A stretch of 64,000 bases of DNA from positions 23,114,558-23,178,557 of the forward strand of contig NC_030388.2 in assembly GCF_001625215.2 (NCBI RefSeq). The letters run 5' to 3'. Made by a program: the position numbers and the translations under genes. Below, in pieces: positions 11,192 through 24,654 of the stretch (position 1 is its first letter; every line of letters starts with the position of its first letter). This DNA is from Daucus carota subsp. sativus. Taxonomy: Eukaryota > Streptophyta > Magnoliopsida > Apiales > Apiaceae. The notes under the pieces are model-generated. The model did no database searches. It had not been told where the DNA came from and worked only from the letters and a program-made list of their open reading frames with translations.

Positions 11192-14100
11192 ATGGACGAT
11201 GTAAGTTTCATTGTAATGTTATTATTCAAGTTGCTTTGCCGTTTTCCCTTAAGGCGTCAACTCTCATAAGGATTATTTTATTATACAAAACCTGTGTTCG
11301 GTTTTTCAGCTTAAAAGGGGATGCCGTCATTATTCTGATGTTGCTTCTGATAACAGGGATGGAAAAGGTTACAGATTTAACTTCATTCTGCTACATTTTT
11401 TTATGTCCCCCATGTGTTTGATTTTATTTCAGAGTTAATTTCTTTGCACTCATTTACAGGAAAAGCGCCTAGGACGCCCTTCACTGATCTGACAAACTTA
11501 ACAAACTGCTCTTCTCTCAAATCGTCTTTCGATGCCATACACTCAGATCACCGGGGTGCTGTCTCAGCCAATGTGTCTAAAAAAGGTATGATTCTTATGT
11601 TTTCCACGTACATCGACCTTTTAAATTGTTATGCGTTTCACTCAGGTATAAAGCATAGGCCTCACACCGTCTTTTTTTTGTCCACTATAAAAGTCAACAT
11701 TATTGTTAGTACTAAAAAGGGATTGGCTGCTGCATGCGCTGATTGTGTTTCTAGATCTCCTGGTTCCATTGATTTATTCCACAAGGTTTGTTCCTTGCTG
11801 TTTTCAAACATGTGCACTCACTTAACATTCCATAAGATTTAGAGTTCAGAAATAACGTTCAGATTGTTGTTTGCTAGGCCAATGTTCATCTGCCTAGCAG
11901 AGGTCTTTTCTCTTCTGAAAACAATAATGGTAAACAGCTCCTTATTCATAATTAAATCAAATTGGTATTATGCATAATTAATTTGTTAAATCGTGGAGCT
12001 CCTTATGAATCACATAATTATGCTCATGCATCTGTACCAATTAACCTATTATTTGAGTCCTTTTTTATGATTCAGTCAACAGCACAGCTACTCCTCTGCA
12101 AAGTTGCTTGAGTGATGATATTCAGCGGTTTAATACTAAACCAAATTCCAGTACGAACTTCTTGATCCTCTCTTTATTTCCTCAGTTTAGATTACTTTTG
12201 TTAGAGAACCATATTATTTCCCAGGTGTGCAGCCTAAGAGAAGGAAGGCAGCTGATGATGAGCATAATGTTCATCCGCAGCAGATTTTTAAACCAAGAGG
12301 AAAGAAATCTAAACTTCACATGGCCAAGGATCTTAGTTGTTTTACCACAAACATTCCAGGCAACCAGACATATCCAGTTCATGCTTCTGTTTTGTCCACT
12401 CATCTTGATGACGGTATTTGCGACACTGAGAAATGAAATAAATATATACATACTTGATCTAAGCTTAACATTCTTATGCTTTATATTCAGGAGAATCCTC
12501 ATTCATTGCAGATGACCAAATGTGTGACCACTTTATTACCGATCATGGTGTTTACATAATCTTTTACTCTGAATTTATCCTTGGATTAATATAAGGCCAC
12601 ACTCCAGTACAGTTTTTTATGTTTCTGTGATTCTTTGGCTCAATGTAGATAACTTTTCTTACATCATATATTATTGTACAGCTGTGCCGGGTAAGAGAAG
12701 GGAGCCAGCTGATGATCAGCTGGGTGTTCATTCGCAACAGATGCCTAAACAAAGAACAAACAAATCTAAACTCCACGTGGCTGAGGATCTTAGTTGTATA
12801 ACCAGAAACATTTTAACCAATCAGACAAATCCACTTGATGATTCTGTTTTGTGTACTCATCTTGATGACGGTGTGTGATTCTCTTACCAGAAAATAATAA
12901 ATTGCTTATACATAAATACTACTCCCAATTTAGATGCATAAATGCAGTAAACTGAACATTGTTATGGTTTATATTCAGGAGAATCCTCATTCATTGCAGA
13001 TCATCAAGTGTATGATGACTTCCTTGGCGATGATGGTATTGTCTGTTTTTCTTGGACTATTGTTTTCTTACTGTTACATAATATTTCAACTCTCTCTAAC
13101 GCTGTGCATTTAAATTAGATTATTCCGAACATGACGAGGAATTTAACTCCAGATATGATAAAAATCTAAAACCTGGTATCAATTTCCAAAAAACTAATCT
13201 ATTTTTTTTCAAATTTTTTAGATTTCAATTAAGTAACACCATCCCAATGTTATGCAGTTCCAGAAGGGTATGGTTTCCTAGGTCCACCTACGGGGAAATG
13301 TGTCAAATGTCAATCTATAATGTGGCCTGAGGAGAGATCTAATAAAGGTGTCAAAAAGGCTTTGTTCAAGTACACTATATGCTGTGGCAATGGTAAAGTC
13401 AAGCTTCCACCGGCCCCAAGAACACCATCATATCTTTGGCAACTTTACAATGATCCAATCAAAGGTCCTCACTTTCACCGTAATACACGGGTATATAATA
13501 CTATGTTTGCCTTCACATCAACTGGTGGCAATGTCGATACATCTATAAATAGAGGTGGATCGCCTTACATTTATAAGTTGAATGGTCAAACCATCACCTT
13601 TTTGGTTCCTTGATTCCAGATGAAGGGAAGGATCCCAAATTCTCACAACTATATATCTACGACACTGCTAATGAGGTTCAAAACAGAATGAGGTGGATTG
13701 AGGTTGATCGTTCTGATGAAATTGATCAAGAAATTGTGAGCGGTCTGATTGTAATGTTGGATGAAAAGAATGAACTTGTGAAGAAATTCCGAACTGCCCG
13801 TGACAGGTTTGAAAAGGATAATGTTGTTGAATTGGATATCTTTCTGAAGGTATCTAAAGCAACTGATGGGAGGGAAAATCGACCTGGACCTTCAAACGAA
13901 GTAGCTGGAATCTTGGTCGGCGATCAAGAGGAGACTGATCAGAGCCGTGATGTGATAGTTGATGAAATCAAATTAGGATTACAAAGGATTCCCAACATTC
14001 ACCCTAAATTAATGGCGTTGCAATATCCTTTACTTTTTCCTAATGGTGAAGATGGGTTCCACCTAGGATTAAAATATGAGGCAACTGAAGAGCAGCGTGG

Positions 14101-17100
14101 TAAAACAAGAGAAAGCATCACCTTGAAGGATTATTATGCATACAGACTTCAGGTCAGGCACAATGAAGGTATGTATTTTATAATATTTCCCAACTTTTGT
14201 TATTCTTTGTATACTTGCCTATTCATATCTATTTTGGTTCTGTAGGCATGTCGCCAAGACTTGGTGGACGACTGTTTCAACAGTATATTGTAGATGCATT
14301 TTCTACAATTGAGCAGGCCCGTCTATGGTGGTACAGAACTCATCAGACCACTCTAAGGAGTGAGTTGTACAGTCACATATGCGATACTATACGATCTGGT
14401 GATCTAGATAAAACTAATCTTGGAAAGAGTTTCATTCTACCAGCGGGCTATGTTGGATCAAAGCGATATATGCAACAGAATTTCCAGGATGCTCTCGCTG
14501 TATGTCGACACATTGGTCACCCAGATATTTTCCTTACAATGACATCAAATCCTATGTGGCCAGAGGTTATTGAGATGATGAAGCTGATTCCATATGGTAC
14601 CCCTGTCGACAATCCAGATATCATTGCTAGAGTATTTAAGCTAAAACTTAATCAGCTGCTCCATGATATACGACAAGAAAGTTTCTTTGGAACATGCATT
14701 GGAGGTATAATGTTCAGAGCATACATTAGTTTCTAAACATGTGCTCTATTTATCATTAAATTTCTTTGCCTTTGCTTATTTTGCTTTCAGTTATGTATGT
14801 TGTTGAATTCCAAAAGCGCGGTCTGCCTCACGTTCATATGCTGATATGGCTTGATTCAGAATCGAAGGTAAAATTGAAAAGAGATGTTGACAAATTCGTT
14901 TCAGCTGAAATACCTGATCCACAGATTGATCCAGCTGGTTATGAAGCTGTCAAACAGTTTATGATCCATGGCCCGTGTGGTCCTGAATTCCCAAAATCTC
15001 CCTGCATGGTTAATCACAAGTGTTCTAGGCATTTTCCCAAAAAGTGAGTACAAATTTTAGATTACCACTTCCCAACTAACAAAACCTGCATTACTCGAAT
15101 GTTATTACCTAACTTTTTCTGACTAACCATAATCAAACAGGTATGCAAATAGCACAACTTTTGATGATTCCGGTTTCCCCGTGTACAAGAGGACGAATTC
15201 TGGGATTACAGTTAAAGTTAGAAACGCGCAGCTGGATAATCAATGGGTTGTCCCATATAACAGAGATCTTCTGGTAAAATACCAGTGTCATATCAATATC
15301 GAAATATGCTGTCATGCTCGCAACATAAAATATTTGTTTAAATATTGTTTGAAAGGTCCTGACAGAGCAACTATTGAAATTCGTGGTTCCAGAGTGACCC
15401 AAAAAACAAAGCCAGATGACCCTGTAGACGAGATTCAACAATATTTTGATGGAAGATATATATGTGGAGCTGAATCTGCATATCGTACCTTTGGTTTTGA
15501 CATACATTATAGGTCAATATCCGTTGAGCGTTTACCTTTCCACCTTCCAGGAAAACGTTCGTGCACATGGAGATCAGATGAACCTTTGAAGAAGGTTGTA
15601 AACAGAGAAAAATCACGCAGAAGCAAGTTGGAGGCATTCTTTCATCTCAATACCATTGACCCTAATGCCAGGGAGTATACATACGATGAAATTCCAAAAC
15701 ATTATGTCTGGCACGATTCTCTGTGTTCTTGGAACCCCCGTAAAAAGGGATTCCAAATAGGGCGATTGACCTACTGCCACCATAGTAGCGGCGATGTCTG
15801 GTATTTGCGTATGCTTCTCTCCCGGATAAAAGGACCAGTTTCATTCGAGGCTCTAAGGACAATAGATGGAAAACTGTACAATTCATTTCAGGAAGCTGCT
15901 AACCATTATGGTTTTCTCAATGATGATAATGAATGGCATGAGGTTATTGCAGAGTGTGCAAAATGTGGGTTTGCAGCCCAGATCAGACAACTTTTTGTTC
16001 ACATCATTGTCAATAGCCAGGTGAACGATATTTTCAAACTATGGTCTTCACATATTGAATCTTTGACTGATGATATATTACAGCAACGGCGGAAAAGCAC
16101 TGGCAATCCCTTACTCATTCTCAGTGACGAGGAGATTCAAAACCATGCTCTTGCAGGTATAAAATAAAAACTACATTTCATTAAATGCCCCGGATGATAT
16201 TATGCCTCATAACTTCTTCTGTTCTCATTTTCAGATGTTCATAAGTTGTTAAAGGCTGTTGGAAAGAGTTTGTCTGATTATCCAATGCTACCACAACCTC
16301 CGCCGATTTATCTGAATATAGGAACAAATAATCTCATACTGGATGAGACAAACTATGATGTTGTTGCCATGCAGAACGAATTTGACAAACTGATTGAGAA
16401 TTGCAATGAAGATCAGATGAAAGTTTTTGAAGAAATAATTACTGCTGTCGAGAAAGAACAGGGTGGTGTTTTTTTTGTTTATGGTAGTGGTGGCTGTGGG
16501 AAGACATTTCTGTGGAGAACTCTGATACACAAGTTACGATCACAGCGTAAAATTGTGTTGCCAGTAGCATCATCTGGAATAGCTGCAACTCTTCTTCCAG
16601 GTGGCCGTACTGCTCATTCGCGCTTCAAAATTCCTATCATTCTTGATGATTTTTCTGTCTGCAATATAGCACACGACTCTGATATTGCTGCACTTATTAA
16701 AGAAACAAGTTTGATTATATGGGATGAAGCACCAATGACTCATCGCTACGCGTTTGAATGTTTGGATCGTACACTACGTGATTTGATGAAATCAGTTGAT
16801 CCACAAAGATATCATCAACCTTTTGGTGGAATAACAATAGTTTTTGGTGGTGATTTCAGACAAGTCCTTCCCGTAATTCCATTTGCCTCTCGTGCAGATG
16901 TTGTCAATGCCAGCATCACCCGATCTCGGGTATGGAAATTTTGCAAGGTATTTACACTGAATCGTAACATGCGCTTAGGCCAATCAGATAGTGAAGAGAG
17001 GAATGAGGTTCTGAGGCAGTTTGCCAAATGGGTTTTATCTATTGGTGATGGTTCATTTTCAAATGTAGATAAATCAAAAGATGGCATCACTGAGTTTGAT

Positions 17101-17868
17101 ATTGATCTGCCTGATGGCTATTGCAACATGTCAGATTCAAACTCCGTTGAAAAAATTGTTGATGCGGTGTTTCCTGACCTTCAAAAAATGTACCATTCTC
17201 CACAGTATCTTGCCGAAAGAGCAATCCTTACGCCAACAAACAAAACTGCTGCTGAGATAAACTCTGTGATTGTGGATAAATTGCCAGGGGAAGCAGTATC
17301 ATACTACAGCCGAGATGAAGCTCAGGAGTTTGGTGGATCTGAATCTGATTTTCCTATGTGTTTTCCATCCGAGTACTTGCACAATTTTAATATGCCTGGT
17401 GTTCCTGCTCATGAGCTGATACTGAAGGAAGGTGCAATGGTAATGTTAATGAGGAATCTTGATCAAACAGTGGGGCTGTGCAACGGAACCCGGATGGTAG
17501 TCACAAAATGCCTCAAACATTCTGTGCAGTGTGAGGTTATATGTGGATCCTCTGCTGGCCTGCGTTTTTTTATTCCAAGAATCGAGTGTTGTCCCAGTGA
17601 TACCAAGCTCCCTTTCAAATTTATTCGGAATCAGCTCCCGCTACAAATTTGTTATGCAATGACAATCAACAAATCACAAGGACAATCCCTTTCATTTGTT
17701 GGTTTATATCTTCCGAAACCTGTTTTCAGTCATGGCCAATTATATGTTGCCATCAGCCGTGTTACTTCTCCTGAAGGGCTACGAATTTTCATAGATGACG
17801 ATCTGGGCAGATGTAGTCGCAGAACAGAAAATGTTGTGTATCCGGAGGTATTTTATAGTTTAAGATAG
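11192..17868 (+). CDS. Helitron Rep/helicase (RepHel) gene with one 1-bp frameshift
   Basis: Sixteen exons: 11192-11200, 11310-11367, 11460-11585, 11646-11785, 11878-11929, 12076-12150, 12225-12413, 12491-12547, 12682-12870, 12979-13035, 13119-13175, 13258-14168, 14246-14704, 14791-15044, 15141-16156, 16235-17868; most junctions are phase 1. Exons 12-14 encode the Helitron-like N domain and the HUH Rep motif (GLPHVHMLIW; His codons in 14829-14837). Exon 15 has the paired catalytic tyrosines (KYLFKYCLKG; codons at 15331 and 15343). Exon 16 is a Pif1-type SF1B helicase with Walker A GSGGCGKT (16483-16506), Walker B IIWDEAPM, GDFRQVLPV, and the C-terminal TINKSQGQ and YVAISRV motifs. One base is missing near 13590, breaking the frame; everything downstream is open. 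It performs rolling-circle transposition: strand nicking and joining by Rep, unwinding by helicase. Confidence 0.9.
12225..13035 (+). repeat. Tandem duplication of an exon pair inside the Rep/helicase gene
   Basis: Exons 12225-12413 and 12682-12870 are both 189 bp; exons 12491-12547 and 12979-13035 are both 57 bp. All four are phase 1 at both ends. The translations align without gaps: KRRKAADDEHNVHPQQ with KRREPADDQLGVHSQQ, HLDDG shared, and GESSFIADDQ with GESSFIADHQ. The Asp- and Lys-rich modules are therefore an in-frame internal repeat of the protein's N-terminal region. Confidence 0.88.
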
Positions 17869-18801
17869 AATGACCCTATGAAACACCTCCTAATTGGAGA
17901 CTATGTTTTTCATACTGCAAGCAGCTTACTTGCAGAGTATGGCTATCCTATTTTTCGATGTACTCCTACTTTTGTTTATTTGAAAAAGTAATGCATTGTG
18001 TCAAAAGGATAACTCACAAAGAATAAAACACGTGACAAAATATTTTTCCATGCACTAAATGTTTTATTCGTTACTGAATATATTATATAACAACTAACAA
18101 ATATAAATTCACAAAGTTTAAGTTGAAAATATTTAACATTAACAATCTAAATTAAACATTTGCATAAAGTGACTATTTTTAATATTTAACTTAATCCGTA
18201 ACTAAATTAATTTGGTTCAATCGTCAACTTCTATAGCACTGTTTCTTTAACACCGCTCCATCTGTTTCTTTTCATTTTATGGCAGACTTTTGCACACACA
18301 TTTTTAAGTGCGGTAACTGGGTGCTCAATTTTTTAATTTCCTAATTTATTTTGTTTTCATAAAAGTACATCATCAAACCATTCAATCACATAATTTACCA
18401 ATCACAAAAAAAATGAAAAGATGCACATCTCAAAACTAAAATATAAAAAACAGAAAAAAGTTGTATAATTAAATCAATTATCCATGTTTCTTAGAAAGAA
18501 TTTTCAGCAATATGTTTAAACATCTTCGATTAACTGTTATGTAAATGCTGAACTCGCTACAGATATAATACAAATAGTGAAATATAAACAACACGGGATG
18601 CACGCGATTTTATGAGGCTTTTGATAATATGACCACAAATAACTTTTCATTTATTAAAAATTTAAAATGATACATGGTCGTCTGTTTATTTGTCCCTTCA
18701 TTTATTCATGTTGCAACTTTATATGTCCCTTCATAACCATTGTCTGATTTGTACATATAACCAGACTTCTTTCAGAAAGCCATACGCCCATCTTAACCAA
18801 A
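17869..18801. other. AT-rich spacer after the Rep/helicase gene
   Basis: No ORF of note and no GC hairpin followed by CTRR, so no Helitron 3' end was found directly behind the transposase gene. Confidence 0.45.
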
Positions 18802-19545
18802 ATGAATGAACTCCAAAACTCACCTCCAACCAAGAAGCGGAAGATTTGTACTTCGATGTCACCGCTGATTTTGCTTGATGTTGATATCATTCTGAAAATA
18901 TGTTCTCTGCTGCAAGAAGATGGTTTCATTGATCTGTTCTTCTTCATTCAGGTCTGGTTCCCTTTTCAAACTTCGGAGACTCTGGCGACCCTGCTCAACA
19001 ATTTAGATTGGAGTAGAGTTCATGAGGTAGTTGAACCGTTTAAAAATCTCGAATGTAGGGTTTTCAACAACTTTGTCAAGCACAGTGCAGAGATTGGTGT
19101 CAAAGGCGCTATGTGCTATGTCTCCTGTAAGAACCTGATTAAAGCAAAAAATCCTCAACATCACCTACAAATCTTGAAAAGCATATCAGCTCATGACAGT
19201 ATGTCCTTCCTTGCTTACCACATTTTCCACACTCTCTATCACCCATCCACACTCCGTGAAAACGCTGTCATTCTGCATGCCAAGTGTGCTACTGATTCAG
19301 AATTTAGGGCCAAAGTTGAAAAGAACTGCACTACTCTGAAAGGACGTTACAGAAAGTACAATTGCAACCGGTATTATCGCCCAGACATCTTCCCCCAGAA
19401 TGGTGTATGCTCCTCTTTTGTTTCTGGGGAGGATCATAATATGGATGTTTTTGGTCTTGGTTGTTCATACAAGGAGATTGTCAACTCCTCTTGCTCGGAA
19501 TGCATGATTCTCATGATGAACTTCAAGATTTTCCGAGGTTATTAA
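18802..19545 (+). CDS. F-box-like protein (At2g35280-like), copy 1
   Basis: Intronless, 247 aa. After a basic KKRK start comes an F-box-like segment (LLDVDIILKICSLLQEDGFIDLFFFIQV, residues about 22-52), then a helical region with ALIA-type features (GAMCYVSCKNLI, HDSMSFLAYHIF) and a Cys-containing end (SCSEC). The same order is seen in the paralogue at 30861-31565. The family assignment rests on this overall pattern, which recalls plant F-box proteins of the At2g35280 type; the F-box itself is divergent, so SCF (Skp1-Cullin-F-box) function is unproven. It lies just downstream of the Rep/helicase gene, in the same direction, within the proposed Helitron cargo. Confidence 0.6.
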   Translation: MNELQNSPPTKKRKICTSMSPLILLDVDIILKICSLLQEDGFIDLFFFIQVWFPFQTSETLATLLNNLDWSRVHEVVEPFKNLECRVFNNFVKHSAEIGVKGAMCYVSCKNLIKAKNPQHHLQILKSISAHDSMSFLAYHIFHTLYHPSTLRENAVILHAKCATDSEFRAKVEKNCTTLKGRYRKYNCNRYYRPDIFPQNGVCSSFVSGEDHNMDVFGLGCSYKEIVNSSCSECMILMMNFKIFRGY

Positions 19546-20679
19546 GCAGATGAAATTTGTAATCTAAAGTTTTTTAACTATATCTCATCTTATATATTAT
19601 TATTGAAATTTCATATGAATGTGTTTGTCTCTCTGCTATCGTAGATAATTTTTACCTGCATCTTAATGCTGATATCATTGATTGGTTCATCACGCACGCT
19701 CGGTTTCTTCTGCATGTACTTTATACAGTGATAGATTTTCCACCATTATTTAATTCATAGGTTTAATACAGTATTGGGAGCACAGAATACGAATAGGTTA
19801 AATAACCGAGCAGACCTACTTGCCGTGTAATGCTATAAATATCTTATAGGCTAATACTAGGCACTGCAAGTCACTTGATTTAAAAAATCCATTAAATCAA
19901 ATTATGGAAATGAACTCCACCAGAATTCATAATTTTTATGTAATACGCCGTCATCCCACCAGCTAATTGACGATAATTCGTGGCACGTATCCCAATGCTT
20001 TATAAGAAATGCTGTGTTATGTTCAAAGTTCGTTCGGGTAAAAAAATCATATCCAGTTATAGCTAATCCTAAAAATTTGAGCGCTACAAACTGTGTACTG
20101 AATAATTTCTTTCGACGGATTCAATTTTTTCATATATTCAATCATACAGTCTACAAATAGGAAATTTTTTTCCGTATAAATAAATGATCAACTACGGTTT
20201 TCTCTTCAATATTATTCTAATAAAAAAATCACATAATGTGAAAGTCGACGTTAAAAAATTCCCAACTTTTTTTATTTATATAATTTCAATTTCATTTGCT
20301 ATTTTCAACTGACAAATTTATAGAAAATTTATTATATTTATTGAATCTTAAAAATCTTATTTTACAAATTAAATAAACTACCTTATGCAGTTGTTTGATA
20401 TGTTGTCTACCCTGTTTAGTATATATGGAAATATTAAAACATCGAAAGTAGATCTAATTTACTTAAGTTAAAGCTTAGACGACTGACAAATGTTAAAAAA
20501 TAAAATCATTACGCAATACAAACAACAACGATAAGAGTTAAAGTAGTTGAAATTGAGCACAAGATGATCTATCTCACAAACACAAATTCAACACCTGTTC
20601 AAATCAATGCCACAGTTTAAGAACTCAAACATTACAATTTATAAGGTTAATGGAAAACAGATTGGTATTCAATTTGTTT
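19546..20679. other. AT-rich spacer, no gene seen
   Basis: Between the convergent F-box-like gene (+) and B3 gene (-). No coding potential and no recognised repeat. Confidence 0.4.
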
Positions 20680-22168
20680 TCATATATCTTCGTCCCCTTC
20701 CAAAACTCTGATTCTGAATTGATCATAAGATAATGCTGGGCATTCAAAGATACATATATTTCCAACACTCAACTCCAAACCATCACACAGCATTTTCCAC
20801 CCATCTTCAATTGTCGCACAGTGATGGTCGTCCCGTTTCCTTATTAGAAGTCTCCAACAGCAAGTTCCCGAATAGATGTTAATGTACTGAAAGTTGTGCC
20901 AATCCTCGAACAAGTCCTTGAATTCATTCGAGATCTCCTGTGGAAATACAAAACCGTATAAAGACGTAATACCAGAAATATTTTCAAAGGCTAATTTCAA
21001 ATAGAAATTACACATAAGATCTACTTACAACAGCAAAGCAGTCATCGCGCAGGTGCTTATTTTCAACAGTAATTTGAAAATAATTGCTCAACAACGGATA
21101 CGAACCATTTGCATCTAAAAAGAATAATTGTCAAGAAAAATAAATGCATGAAATAACATAAATCGGTTACAAGAATCACGTCAAGGCAATGAACGGGCTT
21201 ACCCATGCAAAGTGGTGTCCCTGGGAAGAGTATCTCATTTTTCTCGTGATCAAATGCAGAAATGAAAATCATTTCACACCCATCATAGGTGAACAAAAAA
21301 AACTGCAAAGAACTCATACTATGGGTTCCTAATATATCAAACATTTTTCGCAGACCACTGAGTCGACAACTTTGTGAATTATATGAACCAACAATTTTTT
21401 TCCCATTACGAAGAACAAATATGATACGATCAGGTAGGGATTTCCCGCAGCAATCAATAAATCCCTCAGGAGGATCCTAAAATATAAAGCAACATGGTTA
21501 CATACCATAATTCCTAACTACATTTGGGGAAAGTTATACATAGGCTTACAATTTCATCAAAAACCATTTCCCCAGAAATATAATTGCTGACAAATCTCCA
21601 GCCACCATCTACCAGGTTTACTGCAAAATAAGACACAATAATATAATTACTTTACTTTCATATGTCTAAGAAATATACCAGGCTTCTAAAGGCAGTTAAC
21701 CTCTTCTCGGCAAACACTGTTGAAGACAATGTACTCTGCTTGGGTACTCAATCTCTGAACCATTAGCCCCAATTATGTAAACGTTAAAGTTCAAACGTCC
21801 AAAATATTCAAAAAGAAGCAACTCCCCCCCCTTTAAGCTCCAAGTCCTTATAAAACCACAAAAAACCCTTTATTTCACATTTCAGTAAATCAAGTTGAAC
21901 GCGTAGAACATATCCATTGCGCATTTTTACTTCCATTGATTCTTCCAATAATTCAACATATTTCGAGCAGAACTGCGCCGGAATTTTCTGTAATAAATTA
22001 GGTTAGTTTTTTTCGAAAAAAACATGTTACAACTATAAGCAGAACAAGTACGATAATCTGCTCAAATTTTATAAAAATTACCAGTGTATTTGACGAAGTG
22101 TCTTTGCGATTCAACAGAATGAGGAATTTATCAGCTACTATACCGCTACACTCAATAGACCTAAACAT
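20680..22168 (-). pseudogene. Three-module B3-domain protein, copy 1, with a 1-bp frameshift in a G run
   Basis: Exons (minus): 22168-22082, 21987-21701, 21620-21550, 21476-21203, 21114-21029, 20937-20680. The last exon is a typical B3 (REM-like) DNA-binding domain: ...CCWRLLIRKRDDHH, EDGWKMLCDGLELSVGNICIFE, ending FRIRVLEGDE. Exons 2-3 and 4-5 are two related upstream B3-like modules (GGELLLFEY; SLQFFLFTYDG). Exon 2 is 287 bp, one more than phase requires; the extra base is in a run of eight G (coding strand) at about 21824-21831, where seven would keep the frame. It could be a real lesion or a homopolymer sequencing error. Structure matches the intact gene at 40538-41900 exon for exon. Likely nuclear DNA-binding if functional. 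Confidence 0.75.
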
Positions 22169-23399
22169 GTTATAACAGCACAATAATTAATTTTTTAGAT
22201 GAACAATAACAAATCAAGAATAACTAAGATCTGTCTACTTACAAACAAACGACTCTTACCTCATAATTTGATAAAAGAGGGTGATACTTCCACTAAGCGA
22301 TGAACAACTTTCTCAACTGTTTGTACCAAACGCCCTGCTTTGATTTCTGCCTTCGACGAAATGTTCTCCCCTAATTTTGTTTCGATTCAATTAAAGAGAA
22401 CGCAATCTTTGATGAACAAGCCCATCAAAACGAGCAACTGGGCTTTATCTTATATTGGGCTTCATATCAAGATGGACATTAAATTATCAAGGAAATTAGT
22501 TAGTATGAATTAAAAAAATATTATTTGCAAACTTTTAACAAATTATTTTAAAAAATTTATTTTAAAATTAAACTAAAATGTTGTCCAATGGTATCTAACA
22601 AACTTTTTAATATTAACTATATTATAAAAGAAACTATATTATTCAAACCCAATATAAGATATTATACAATAAATTTGCAGGAAACATATAAAAAATATCG
22701 CTTACGGAAGTATGTAATAAAATTTAAAATTTTAAGGATTAAATATTACAAAAGAGAAAATTTAATACCTCGGGTTTTATTTATTTAACGTCTGACCTAA
22801 TTCAATATTATATCAGAACAGAGGCAAACACATATTTTTAATATCAATTCTAAATTAAACAGTAACATAAGTATTTTACATATAATACCTTACATAACTT
22901 TAAATTTTCAAGTATTAGTTAAAAAAAATTTCATTACGACACAAATTTAGAAATTTGTTCTTTATAATACTTCAAAAAATTTTGATATTTAAGAGCAATA
23001 TAATTCATAGTCCCGTATACTCATGCGAAAGATATAAGAATCGTAATATGAACAAGAATAAATTTCTATATGATGTTGTGGTTAATCAAATATAGACATT
23101 TTTTCAAGAAGAATTTGTCGTTTATATTTTCTTAAAATTTTATAGAGACCACCAAAAATATATGACAACATCGTCCAATTTTCTTCAAATTTCCCACAAT
23201 ACATTTCCACAAATTGACCATTTTCCCTTTCTGCACATCACTGGGTGTTAAAAACAAAAAACCCCTACACATTTTCAACCACGTTATCATAATTGCATCA
23301 AACAGAATGTAGCAACGTAGTCAACATTACAAACTCAGAATACAATAAAAACAACAATCAACCAACTACATGCAAAGACACTAACTGGTCTCCTACACT
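22169..23399. other. AT-rich spacer, no gene seen
   Basis: Very AT-rich. No supportable gene. Confidence 0.4.
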
Positions 23400-24052
23400 T
23401 CAGCCAGATTCATCTGACTCATCTGAATCGATCCCTGGAATAAAGCCATAGAGCACACTCCTGAATTGATTAACGTTCTTTCGATTCTGTCTTCTGTTGT
23501 TTGCGATTGCATTAGCCTCCTGCTTCAACTCTTCACACCTTTTGTTCCACATATTAACACCCTCATTAAACTTTTTGATTAGATTGTCCACTTCTTTAGC
23601 TGTTTTCTCATTGTGCCTCTCTAGAGAGCTTTCAGAATCATCAAGAAATCTACGTGTACTTTTACAATAACTCATTGGCAAAGTTTCGAACGACGAGGAG
23701 GTTTCTCCAATTTTTGGCCTTTTCTTTTCTTCAACAAGATCCGCAATGCTCCTGCCAATTTTAGTTGACCAACATATAATATCCATTAAATCAAACAGAC
23801 AAACAAATCTTAAGAAAAGATAATTATTTACCCATATCTTTTGTTGATTAAGACTGCTTGCTTGATCAGCTCGCTCTGACGCTTCTCCATGTTCTGGAAG
23901 AGAGAACTGAGTTCTTCCGTCGCAGTTTCAACTTCTGTCACAAAAGCATCTGAAGCAATAACTAGATTATAAATTTCATCCACAACATTGTTCTTCATAT
24001 CTTCATATCTCTTCCTCTTTGCAGCCTGGTTTGCAGCATCGGCGGAAGCCAT
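23400..24052 (-). CDS. Unrecognised coiled-coil protein
   Basis: Two exons (24052-23832 and 23751-23400, phase 2 intron) give 190 aa. Starts MASADAANQAAKRKRYEDM; heptad-like segments cover about residues 20-72 (DEIYNLVIASDAFVTEVETA...) and 105-160 (LERHNEKTAKEVDNLIKKF). The C-terminus is acidic (DSDESDESG). No catalytic motif or membrane segment is seen, and I do not recognise the family. It is divergent from the RPA-like gene at 24655, about 600 bp away, so the two may share a promoter region. Both splice sites are canonical and the frame is intact. It may be a partner of the neighbouring DNA-binding proteins, but that is speculation from position only. Confidence 0.65.
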
Positions 24053-24654
24053 TTTCTCACGTTAAAAACTATCTTTATCCTCCACTATTTCAATCCTTTA
24101 ATACTACAGATGACAACCCTTTTACAACTGACCAAAAAACTGAATTAAACTGCATGACTTTTGGTTTTCCATAAACTGCTTCAGTCGATAATCACAATTT
24201 AAAAAAATAACTGTCTGAAAGAGTAAACCGTTTTAATAATATTTCTTGCCTTTTCCCTCGATTTTCCAGGTACCAATATAAAAACAATATGCCAGCGCGG
24301 TAAAAAAACATTTTTTAAAAACAAAAGTAAAAGTTAATATGTACCTGAGAGAATAATGGCAGAGGTGTGGAATACATGCCACAAGATAATCAAATTTAAC
24401 AGGGCTTAAGTTTCATTTTTTTTATTCAAAAGTTGAAATATTACAACTATTTCACAGAAGACCATTGTACAATAAAATCCATGTTACAGTACTTTTTTTT
24501 TGGAGAATCTGAAAAAATCTACATACAACAGGGAAAGCTGGTGAAATCACGTGAAGCGGCATGAGTCTGTACGTATCTGCAATAATAGTCATAAACTTTA
24601 TATTATTAGACCACACAGGCTTCAAACAACTGAGGAGTTCTTTCAGTGTTAAAC

